Under the pieces are notes generated by a model, which worked only from the letters and a program-made list of their open reading frames with translations, ran no database searches and had not been told where the DNA came from. A stretch of DNA of 7,560 nucleotides. It comes from Nitrospinota bacterium (GTDB taxonomy: Bacteria > UBA8248 > JACPRG01). Location of the stretch: the NCBI GenBank assembly GCA_030740135.1, contig JASLXW010000028.1, forward strand, positions 9,103-16,662, in the 5' to 3' direction. Both the position numbers and the translations under genes were made by a program. Shown piece by piece: positions 1 through 6,355 of this stretch. Each line of letters opens with the position of its first letter. Position 1 is the first letter of the stretch.

Positions 1-60
1 TTGAAGCCCGCCATGTTCATTCTCGGATCCGGAGGGGTTTCGGCGTTTCAGGGGATCGGT

Positions 61-1596
61 TTATCGCCTTGCCGCGCCGCCCTGTGAATCGGCAACGACG
101 TTTGAAGGGGTTCCGGACGCTTTGGTCTTCCCGGGTTCGGGCGCCTCCGGAAAAGACGTCCCTTCCCGCAGGATGTCTCTCAGGGGCCGCCAGCGCTCGC
201 GGACCTCGCCGGCCAGAAAGAGGGACCCCGTTACACAGACCAGGTCGTCCTCTCCCGCCGCGTTCAGGGCGGCCTCGACGGCGTCGAAGGGGTTCAGGAA
301 GACGCCCCGGACCGGCGAGAAGCGGGAGGCCGCCTCCGCGAGACGCTTCGGGTCGCAGGCGGGGCGCGGCGGTCGCGACGGACGGGTCACGAACACGCCC
401 GCGCTTTCCGGCAGGAGGACTTCGCAGAGGCCGTCCACGTCCTTGTCTCCCAGGACGCCCAAGACAAAGAAGCGTCCGGAGGCGGGCGCCAGGTCGAGGG
501 CGTTGCGGAGCGCGCGCGCCTTGTCGGGGTTGTGGGCGCCGTCCAACACGACGGTCGGGGCGTCGCCGACGACCTCGACCCGGGCGGGGAGGCACGTCTT
601 TGCGAGGCCCCGGCGGATGGCCTCCTCGCCCACGCCGTGAAGCTGGGCGGCGGCGGCGGCCAGGCAGGCGTTCTGGACCTGGTGACTCCCCGGCATGCGG
701 ATTTCGAGGTTCCGGATGGAGGTCAGGCTGGTCACCGGGTCGGGGAGAAAGTCGAAGACGCTTCCGTCCGGCCGGGTTTCCCGCAGGCCGGCGGCCGCGC
801 CCAGGGGCGTGTCGTTCAGCGAGATGAGCCGGGCCTTGCGCTCCGCGCAGACTTCCCGGATGACCCTTTGGGCGCGAGGCGTCTGGACGCCGGAGAGAAC
901 CAGGCCGCCCGGCTTGACGATCCCGGCTTTTTCGGCGGCGATCTGCTCGATGGTGCTTCCGAGGATATCGGTGTGGTCGAGGCCGATCTTCGTGATGATG
1001 GAAAGCGCGGTCTTCGCGAAGACATTGGTGGCGTCGTACGTGCCGCCGAGGCCGACTTCCAGGATGACCCGCCCGGCCGCCCGGGCGCGGAAGTGAAGGA
1101 GGGCGAGGGCCAGGGTGATCTCGAAGTAGGAGGGGATGCCGTACTTCCCTTCGAGATAGGCGCGCTGGATGTGGGGCTTCATGCGCTCGACGATCCGGTC
1201 GAGGCCGGCCGGGTCGATGAGCTTCCCGTCCGACCAGGTGCGCTCGGTGAGGGAGGAGACGTGGGGGGAGAAAAAGGCCCCGACGCCGCGCGGCCGGGAC
1301 CGGGTTTTCTCCTCCTCGAAGAGGACGGCGGCCAGGAAGGCCGAGACGGACCCCTTTCCGCTCGTCCCCGCCACGTGGGTGATTTCGGGCCCGTCGCCGC
1401 CCTCGATGGAGATGTCCAGGGCGCCCAGGAAATCCACGAACCGCCGAAGCCCCAGGACGAACGACTGCCCCTTCTCCGCCGGAAAGTCCCGGTGGTCGTA
1501 AATGGGGAGGTCGATCAGAGATTCCAGCCACCCGGCGGTGCGGTGGTAATCGTGAACGCCGCCCTTGGAGAAATCGATGTCGCGTCTTTCGCCCAT
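61..1596 (-). CDS. folC: Bifunctional dihydrofolate synthase / folylpolyglutamate synthase (FolC)
   Basis: This cytoplasmic Mur-ligase-type enzyme joins L-glutamate to dihydropteroate and extends the polyglutamate tail of folates, using ATP. Visible motifs, numbered from the chosen start: the P-loop GTSGKGS at about 77-83, the stretch EVGLGGTYDATN at about 180-191, GLDHTDILG at about 205-213 followed by AAEKAGIVK, whose lysine is the usual carbamylated metal-site residue, and the C-domain DGAHNPDKAR at about 352-361. VTGSLFLAGEV near 455-465 is the usual C-terminal strand. At 511 residues it is longer than the usual 420-450; the excess is an N-terminal lead and a polar C-terminal tail of about 30 residues. 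The ATG at 1596 is chosen because AGGTGA (1605-1610) sits 8 bases upstream; a GTG at 1608 would add four residues but overlaps that site. The family call is certain, the start less so. Confidence 0.95.
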   Translation of the reverse strand: MGERRDIDFSKGGVHDYHRTAGWLESLIDLPIYDHRDFPAEKGQSFVLGLRRFVDFLGALDISIEGGDGPEITHVAGTSGKGSVSAFLAAVLFEEEKTRSRPRGVGAFFSPHVSSLTERTWSDGKLIDPAGLDRIVERMKPHIQRAYLEGKYGIPSYFEITLALALLHFRARAAGRVILEVGLGGTYDATNVFAKTALSIITKIGLDHTDILGSTIEQIAAEKAGIVKPGGLVLSGVQTPRAQRVIREVCAERKARLISLNDTPLGAAAGLRETRPDGSVFDFLPDPVTSLTSIRNLEIRMPGSHQVQNACLAAAAAQLHGVGEEAIRRGLAKTCLPARVEVVGDAPTVVLDGAHNPDKARALRNALDLAPASGRFFVLGVLGDKDVDGLCEVLLPESAGVFVTRPSRPPRPACDPKRLAEAASRFSPVRGVFLNPFDAVEAALNAAGEDDLVCVTGSLFLAGEVRERWRPLRDILREGTSFPEAPEPGKTKASGTPSNVVADSQGGAARR

Positions 1597-1772
1597 GTCC
1601 GCATTCACCTATCTGCCCCCCGCGTCATCGGGTCCTCGCCGGCAGGCGCTCTGTTTTACGTGGGCCTTCACCGAACGCACCGTGTTCCCCAACCGCGCCC
1701 AGACCGGAATTTCGAATATGTTTGGCTAAATCCCTACCGTTGCACTTGCCGCTTGATGGGATCGCGGCCACC
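1597..1772. other. Gap between the molybdopterin enzyme gene and folC
   Basis: Apart from the folC ribosome binding site I see nothing firm in this stretch of about 175 bases. I found no sigma70 promoter with acceptable spacing on the minus strand. The only inverted repeat just after the upstream stop codon is GCCGC/GCGGC with an 11-base loop and no T-run, so it is not called a terminator. The gap size suggests that folC has its own transcription start, but the sequence does not show where. Confidence 0.4.
1605..1610 (-). promoter_or_regulatory. Ribosome binding site deciding the folC start
   Basis: AGGTGA on the minus strand lies 8 bases before the ATG at 1596. It overlaps the competing in-frame GTG at 1608-1606, so using it argues for the ATG. 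The only purine-rich stretch before the GTG is a run of six G at 1615-1620, a weaker match. Confidence 0.5.
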
Positions 1773-3890
1773 TTAACCCGCGAACTTCTCAATGGTGCAG
1801 AGAAGGCCTTTGAAGGTCTGACCCCCGATGACCGGATCGGCATGCTCCGTTTTTCTATCAGTTACTAAGTTAATGTTTGATTCGTTCACGCCATGATTCG
1901 TCGTTTTGTGCTCTGGAAACCACCAGCCATGCTGTGCACTCACCACCTTTGGATGCACCCGGTCGGTGAGGGCGGCGACCATCTTCACCTTTCCTCTCGG
2001 CGTGACAATCCAGCACCGGTCGCCGTCGACGATCCCTTGCCCGCCGGCAGTCGAAGGATGCAGATAGACGCGCGGCTGTGGATGAATCTTTCGAGCCCAG
2101 GGCAACTGCCGCTGTGATGAATGAAAGAACTCGAGCTCCCGGCAGCCGGTGAGCAGGATGAGGGGATACTCCGACGCCAACTGGGGCGTGGCAATTTCGC
2201 TTTCGGAAGGCTCAAAATGCTCCGGCAGCGGAGAGTGCCCATACTTTTCGAACCTGCTTGGGCAGAGCTCCACCTTGCCCGACGGCGTTTTGAATCCGTT
2301 CTTCTCGTAGGACCGATACTTCTTCGAAAATGCCAGGAATCCCGTCTTCCGAAGCTCATCGAACGTCACACCGGCATTACGCAGGCGGTATGCATTGAAC
2401 TCCTCGACGCTCTCCCACGGAAACTCCTTGGCTTCGGGGTAGTCGATGGCCTTGAGGCGCTTCACCAGCTCGATGACCATCTTCTTATCGTCCCAGCAAT
2501 CGGCCGGCGGCGGCGCCACGGCTTGTTGGATGGCGATGCAGTCGGTGATCTTGGCGCGAAAATCGTCTCGCTCGCACCACGTGGCGGCGGGAAGGACGAG
2601 GTCCGCGTGCTCGGCGGTCGGACTCATGACGTATTCCGACACGAGAAGAAAATCAAGATTGTGCAGCGCATCCAACACTCCCTGCGTGTCCGCGTGGGTC
2701 ATGACAGGATCGTTGGCTACGACAAAGGCTCCCTTGACCTTCCCTTCCAACATGGCCTCCCAGACGACGCTGCTGTTCGCGGCAAGGTGGCACGCCTCCG
2801 GATAGAGCGGGTACTCGGCCCGCCCCAAGGTCTGTTCCTCAACTTCAGGCGCCAGCCGGTACTTCTTGTTGTAGTGGAAGTCGGCGGCGTACGTGAACCC
2901 TTCGTACGGTTTGACGAACAGGTTGCCCCCCGGGACGTCGATGTTGCCGGTAATCGCAAGCATGATCGAGTGGGCCAGCGCTGTCTGGGTGGCGTTCTTT
3001 TTGTGAGCCACCGCACCCGTCCGCAACGGGGTGAAACAAGCGGATTTCGCCGTCCCGATCATGCGCGCCGCTTCCCGGATCTGCTGCGCCGGAACCCAGG
3101 TCAGCTCTTCTACATCTTCGGGCGCATATTGCTGGACATGTGGCCGAAGTCGGTCGAATCCGGTGCACCATTGCTCGACGAACTTCTTATCGTATAAGTC
3201 CTCGTTGATGATTACGTTCAGCATGGCCAGCGCCAGGGCCGGATCGCTTCCCGGCCGTGGCTGGAGCCAGAGATCGGCCTTGCGCGCCGATTTCGTGTGG
3301 ACCGGATCGACGACGAGGATCTTCGCCCCCTTGGCCTGCCGCACATCTTTCCAGTAAGGAGGAAAGGAATGGGGGGGGTTCGCCCCCCAAACGATGATAC
3401 AACCGCTGTTTTCGTAGTCCCACTCCAAGATGCAGGTGGCGGCCGCGCCGAAGACGGCATAGTCGGTTATGTATGCCGGACCGTCGCATCGATCCAGGCA
3501 GCCGATCACGTTGTTATTGCCGACGAAGCGCTCGAACAGTGTCCAGATGGGGTCGCGAAAGACGTGGTGATCAAACATGGCGAACGCCTGAGGGCCGTGG
3601 GTCCGCCGGATCTTCAGGATGGCATCGGCGGCGTAGCTCAACGCCTCATCCCACGATATCCGCCGCCATTTCCCTTCGCCACGGGCGCCAACCCGTTTGA
3701 GGGGATGAAGCAGTCGGTCTTTGTGGTACACCGCCTCGGTGAATCTTGATCCTTTATTGCAGATATACCCTTTGGTCACCGGATGCGCGGGGTTGCCGAC
3801 GATCTCCTTAATCTTGTCATCCTCGACATGCACCAGCACACCGCATTCGTTCCAGCATTCTTGGCAAACGGTTGGCAGTACTTGTTCCAT
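1773..3890 (-). CDS. Molybdopterin (Mo/W) enzyme, acetylene-hydratase-like branch of the DMSO reductase superfamily
   Basis: A 705-residue catalytic subunit binding one [4Fe-4S] cluster and a bis-pterin Mo or W cofactor. Cluster ligands are Cys9, Cys12, Cys16 and Cys44, with Lys46 just after in the usual Cys-x-Lys-Gly. The probable metal ligand is Cys135 in DRCDGPAYIT. Cofactor-binding stretches follow: IIVWGANP (165-172), VVDPVHTKSA (193-202), RPGSD (212-216), then PTAEHADLVLP and TPSGKVEL. A molydopterin-dinucleotide-binding domain occupies roughly the last 120 residues. There is no Tat signal, so it should be cytoplasmic. From memory, length, ligand spacing and several blocks resemble acetylene hydratase of Pelobacter acetylenicus (Cys9/12/16/46, Cys141 on W). 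The residue after the second Cys is Trp13, however, where that enzyme has its essential Asp13, so the substrate is unknown. No electron-transfer or membrane-anchor subunit is adjacent. The ATG at 3890 has AAGGA 10 bases upstream. The gene is visibly less GC-rich than its neighbours. Confidence 0.9.
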   Translation of the reverse strand: MEQVLPTVCQECWNECGVLVHVEDDKIKEIVGNPAHPVTKGYICNKGSRFTEAVYHKDRLLHPLKRVGARGEGKWRRISWDEALSYAADAILKIRRTHGPQAFAMFDHHVFRDPIWTLFERFVGNNNVIGCLDRCDGPAYITDYAVFGAAATCILEWDYENSGCIIVWGANPPHSFPPYWKDVRQAKGAKILVVDPVHTKSARKADLWLQPRPGSDPALALAMLNVIINEDLYDKKFVEQWCTGFDRLRPHVQQYAPEDVEELTWVPAQQIREAARMIGTAKSACFTPLRTGAVAHKKNATQTALAHSIMLAITGNIDVPGGNLFVKPYEGFTYAADFHYNKKYRLAPEVEEQTLGRAEYPLYPEACHLAANSSVVWEAMLEGKVKGAFVVANDPVMTHADTQGVLDALHNLDFLLVSEYVMSPTAEHADLVLPAATWCERDDFRAKITDCIAIQQAVAPPPADCWDDKKMVIELVKRLKAIDYPEAKEFPWESVEEFNAYRLRNAGVTFDELRKTGFLAFSKKYRSYEKNGFKTPSGKVELCPSRFEKYGHSPLPEHFEPSESEIATPQLASEYPLILLTGCRELEFFHSSQRQLPWARKIHPQPRVYLHPSTAGGQGIVDGDRCWIVTPRGKVKMVAALTDRVHPKVVSAQHGWWFPEHKTTNHGVNESNINLVTDRKTEHADPVIGGQTFKGLLCTIEKFAG
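3373..3388 (-). repeat. G6/C6 hairpin inside the molybdopterin enzyme gene
   Basis: In the coding strand six G and six C flank the four bases CGAA, giving six consecutive G-C pairs. It encodes part of the cofactor-binding motif WGANPPH, so protein constraint alone may explain it. The C-run extends to eight bases (3371-3378), a place where replication or sequencing slips easily; the reading frame here is intact. Confidence 0.6.
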
Positions 3891-3951
3891 ATGGGAATTT
3901 TCCTTTCAACTTCGACCGATGTTCTTCGGGTCCTCTTTGCGGTTTGAAATC

Positions 3952-3980
3952 ATTACGCCCCCCTCCAATGGCCCTGTCAA
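3952..3980 (-). promoter_or_regulatory. Candidate sigma70 promoter of the molybdopterin enzyme gene
   Basis: On the minus strand a perfect -35 TTGACA (3980-3975) is followed after 17 bases by CGTAAT (3957-3952). The latter matches the last four bases of TATAAT but lacks the important first TA. Transcription would start near 3945, leaving a leader of about 55 bases before the ATG at 3890. The -35 and spacing are good and the -10 is poor, which would fit a promoter needing an activator. Confidence 0.4.
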
Positions 3981-3996
3981 GAGCTTCTGGAGGTCC

Positions 3997-4009
3997 CAGG
4001 GATTCCCTG
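3997..4009. promoter_or_regulatory. 13-base palindrome, possible operator
   Basis: CAGGGA-T-TCCCTG is a perfect inverted repeat around one central base. It lies 16 bases upstream of the candidate -35 of the molybdopterin enzyme gene, centred about 58 bases before the inferred transcription start. That position is typical of activator sites. No known regulator is recognised from the sequence. Confidence 0.3.
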
Positions 4010-4093
4010 AGCGGGGTGAAAGAATTTGGGGAGCGAGGCCGCTTGCGACGTCCGGGGACGGCCGCCGCGTCCTGCGCGATCTCGCCGGAGAGG

Positions 4094-5252
4094 TCAGCCT
4101 TCCGCCGGCTTGAACAGCCTCTCGTAGTCCTCGATGGGCGCCGGCGGGATCCCCGAGACCGCCAGGTTTTCATCCACGTGGGCGGTTTGCCTCATCCCGA
4201 CCAGGGCCACCGTCATCCCGGGGGTCGAGCGCACGAACTGGATCGCCCGCTGGGCGTCGGTCTGCAGCCCGGGAAACGCCCCGCTGACGAAGTCCGGCAG
4301 GTTCTGCGCCACCCGCCCCTGGAAGATGGACGCGCTGGCCATCACCGAGATGCCGAAATGGCCCGCGGCGTTGACGAGCGAGGTCATCTCGCCGTCCACC
4401 GGCTGGTTGGCCAGGGCGATGGCCTCGGGCATCGCCAGATTGAGCGGAAGCTGGATGGCCCGGAAGTGGTGGTCCTCTCCGGCCACGTCCTTCTCGGCCT
4501 TCACCAGGTCGGCCAGAGAGAGGTATTCCCGCTCCTCGGGCTTGAGGCGGCACCCCGACCAGGTGGCCGTTCCGTAGTAACGGATCTTTCCGTCCCCGAC
4601 GTTTTTCTCCAGGGTCTCGAACGCCGCGCACACGCGGGAAAGGAACTCTTCCCGGTCGACCTCCTGAAGCTGCGTCTCCGGGTTGTGGACGTAGTAGACG
4701 TCCAGGCGCTCCAGCCCCAGGTTGGCGCGGCTGGCGTCCAACTGGTGCTGGAGATAGGCGGGGGTCATGCAGTGGCACCCGGCGACGATGTCCTCTTTCT
4801 CAATGACGCCGGGTTTGAGAAAGGTGTTGACGATGTAGCCGATGAAGTCGTCCTGACTTTTCGGCCGCGCGCCGTCGAAGGGGATGAAGCCGCTCTTGGT
4901 CGTGACGACCACCTCCTCCCGTCGGGCCTTTCCTTGGTCGAACGCGTCCCGCAGCCCCTCCCCGACGGACCGCTCGCTCCGCTGGCAGCGGTAGTTCGCC
5001 GCCGTGTCGATGACGTTGCAGCCCAGGTCCAGGCACTGGGCCACGGTCCGGCGGTAAAGGTCGTCGGTGGGCTCGTCCTCATCGCCCAGATAGGTGCCGA
5101 TGCCGATGGTCGAGACCCAGAGGTCCTGGTAAGGCCGGTAGTGGCCCTCGGCGGTCGCCTCGGCGAACCGGTCGCGGTAGGCGGCCGTGCCCTCCGGCGT
5201 GGCCGAACCCGGTGTCCAGGAAGCGGGCGCGTCTTCGGGGGGGGGCGCTCAT
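4094..5252 (-). CDS. Aldo/keto reductase, 5' end interrupted by a one-base frameshift in a C9 run
   Basis: An NAD(P)H-dependent TIM-barrel oxidoreductase; the substrate cannot be read from the sequence. The AKR catalytic tetrad is complete. Numbered on the frame-restored 385-residue product: Asp82 and Tyr87 (VIDTAANY), Lys119 (VVTTKSGF) and His189 (YYVHNPE). A C-terminal cofactor-binding part ends with VALVGMRQTAHVDENL. The intact frame reads upstream past GTG 5044 through LWVSTIGIGTYLGDEDEP, the expected first strand of the barrel, so GTG 5044 is not the true start. That frame meets TGA at 5251-5249. An ATG at 5252-5250, with GGGAG (5264-5260) 7 bases upstream, is one base out of phase. If the run at 5237-5245 had eight C rather than nine, this ATG would open the whole gene. 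It is the third gene after the TPP riboswitch, 40 bases behind the binding-protein gene. Sequencing error, phase variation or recent decay are all possible. Confidence 0.85.
5237..5245 (-). repeat. C9 homopolymer at the start of the aldo/keto reductase gene
   Basis: Nine consecutive C on the coding strand, beginning 7 bases after the first base of the candidate ATG. The frame of the body of the gene requires eight or eleven C here. This is where the predicted start and the conserved protein fall out of phase. Confidence 0.85.
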
Positions 5253-5259
5253 GCCGGTT

Positions 5260-5264
5260 CTCCC
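5260..5264 (-). promoter_or_regulatory. Ribosome binding site supporting the reductase ATG at 5252
   Basis: GGGAG on the minus strand lies 7 bases before the ATG at 5252. Its quality and spacing indicate that translation really starts there, which makes the one-base phase problem downstream meaningful rather than a wrong start choice. Confidence 0.6.
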
Positions 5265-5277
5265 GCTTCGGTGCCGG

Positions 5278-5286
5278 CCCCCCCCC
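5278..5286 (-). repeat. G9 homopolymer between the binding-protein and reductase genes
   Basis: Nine consecutive G on the coding strand in the 40-base gap, about 14 bases upstream of the reductase ribosome binding site. It is the second nine-base homopolymer within 50 bases. Confidence 0.8.
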
Positions 5287-5291
5287 GCGTG

Positions 5292-6293
5292 TTACGGCAG
5301 GAAGGACGTGGTGAACAGGGACTTCACGCGGACGCTCTTGCGGATCAGCTTACTGTTCAGCATGTAATCCCGCAACCCGCGCCACTTGGCCTCCGTCTGC
5401 CAGCCCACCTTGGGGACGCCGTCGCGCACCAGGGGGATGAGGAGCTGAATGGCCCGGCGGGCCAGCTCGGGGCGGAGGTCTTTGTTCTTCTTCAACAGGA
5501 TTTGCAGGGCCTCCTCGGGCCGGTCCATGACGAACTTCCAGCCCCGGCCGGACGCCCGGAGGAAGCGGCGGATGAGGGCCGGGTTTTTCCGGACGATTCC
5601 GTCGCTGGTGATCAGGACCGATTCGTAAAAGTCGGGGACGCCGTGGTCGGTGAGGCGGATGACGTTCACCGTCTTTCCCTCCAGCTCGATCTGGACCTTC
5701 TCCCAGACCCAATAAGTCCCGATGACGGCGTCCACGCTGCCTCTCAGGAGCGGGGGCACCAGGTTGAACCCGACGTTGACGACGCGGAAATCCTTCACCG
5801 TCATGCCGTTCGCCCGGGCGATGGTTTTCAGAAAAGCGTCGTCGGAGGGGATCATGGGCGAGCCGATCTTCTTGCCCTTGAGCTGCCGGGGCGTTGTGAT
5901 CCCGGAGTCCTTCATCGTCAGCATGACGTTCAGGGGATGCTGCACGACGGCGGCCACCGATAAGACGGGGAGGCCTTCCGAGCGGCCGATGATGGTGTCG
6001 GTCTGGTAGCTCAGGCCGAAGTGGTCCTTCCCGACGCCGACCAGCTTCAGGGTGTCCTCGGGATGGGCGGGAACGTACAGGCGGACCTTGAGGTTCTCCT
6101 GCTTGAAATAGCCCTTCTCCTCGGCCGCGAACAGGAAGGTGTGAAGCGACCACGGGGTCCAGTCCAGCCGAAAGTTCACCCGCTCCTCGGCCGAGACCGC
6201 TCCGGGACCGAGGCCCGGGAGGAGAAAAACCGCTCCCAGCAGGGCCAGGACCGTCAGGATGATCGACCGCCGCCGCATCCGCCGAATTCGCAT
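5292..6293 (-). CDS. thiY: ABC transporter periplasmic binding protein, NMT1/THI5 family (ThiY-like thiamin pyrimidine precursor binding)
   Basis: A 333-residue secreted solute-binding protein expected to deliver HMP or a formylaminopyrimidine precursor of thiamin to the permease encoded upstream. The N-terminus has an Arg-rich start, a hydrophobic core at about 11-28 and a signal peptidase I site after VSA (residues 33-35). There is no lipobox Cys, so it should be soluble in the periplasm of a Gram-negative cell. The mature part begins VNFRLDWTPW and contains AAEEKGYF, typical of the NMT1/THI5 fold, then GTYWVWEK, LTDHGVPDFYESVLITSD and FLRASGRGWKFV, which resemble ThiY proteins. The start at 6293 has AGGAG 9 bases upstream. 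An in-frame ATG at 6338 has no good binding site, and the longer open frame up to 6638 overlaps the permease and is a shadow. The TPP riboswitch upstream supports the thiamin role. The exact ligand is inferred. Confidence 0.87.
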   Translation of the reverse strand: MRIRRMRRRSIILTVLALLGAVFLLPGLGPGAVSAEERVNFRLDWTPWSLHTFLFAAEEKGYFKQENLKVRLYVPAHPEDTLKLVGVGKDHFGLSYQTDTIIGRSEGLPVLSVAAVVQHPLNVMLTMKDSGITTPRQLKGKKIGSPMIPSDDAFLKTIARANGMTVKDFRVVNVGFNLVPPLLRGSVDAVIGTYWVWEKVQIELEGKTVNVIRLTDHGVPDFYESVLITSDGIVRKNPALIRRFLRASGRGWKFVMDRPEEALQILLKKNKDLRPELARRAIQLLIPLVRDGVPKVGWQTEAKWRGLRDYMLNSKLIRKSVRVKSLFTTSFLP

Positions 6294-6302
6294 CTCGGAA
6301 AT

Positions 6303-6307
6303 CTCCT
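6303..6307 (-). promoter_or_regulatory. Ribosome binding site deciding the binding-protein start
   Basis: AGGAG on the minus strand is 9 bases before the ATG at 6293. It favours this start over the in-frame ATG at 6338 and places the signal peptide directly at the N-terminus. Confidence 0.65.
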
Positions 6308-6355
6308 CTTTCGTCGTCTGACGTTGAATGGAGGTCATAGGCCGCCGGCGGCGGC

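Noticed and set aside
1..20. Possible start of a further minus-strand gene at ATG 20-18 (or ATG 14-12), beginning MNMAGF
   Set aside because: Only about six codons are in the window and the ribosome site (GGATCCGAGA) is mediocre. It is plausible as the next gene after folC but cannot be supported.
17..1531. 504-codon minus-strand open frame overlapping folC
   Set aside because: Its translation is almost entirely Arg, Pro and Gly, typical of a shadow frame in GC-rich DNA. folC, with all its motifs, occupies the same bases.
532..1776. Long plus-strand open frame opposite folC
   Set aside because: No recognisable motif and low-complexity composition; antisense shadow of folC.
2121..3197. 358-codon plus-strand open frame opposite the molybdopterin enzyme gene
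   Set aside because: No domain visible, and it is the complement of strongly conserved coding sequence.
1773..3890. Calling the molybdopterin enzyme acetylene hydratase
   Set aside because: The essential Asp13 of that enzyme is Trp here, so only family-level similarity is claimed.
4045..4110. Hairpin around the reductase stop codon and GGACG/CGTCC repeat downstream as a terminator
   Set aside because: The stems are short or bulged and no T-run follows on the minus strand.
3872..5314. 480-codon plus-strand open frame opposite the aldo/keto reductase
   Set aside because: Shadow frame; it crosses two gene boundaries and shows no family motif.
6342..6353. Palindrome GCCGCCGGCGGC just after the permease stop
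   Set aside because: It has almost no loop, is simple GC-rich sequence and shows no sign of terminator function.
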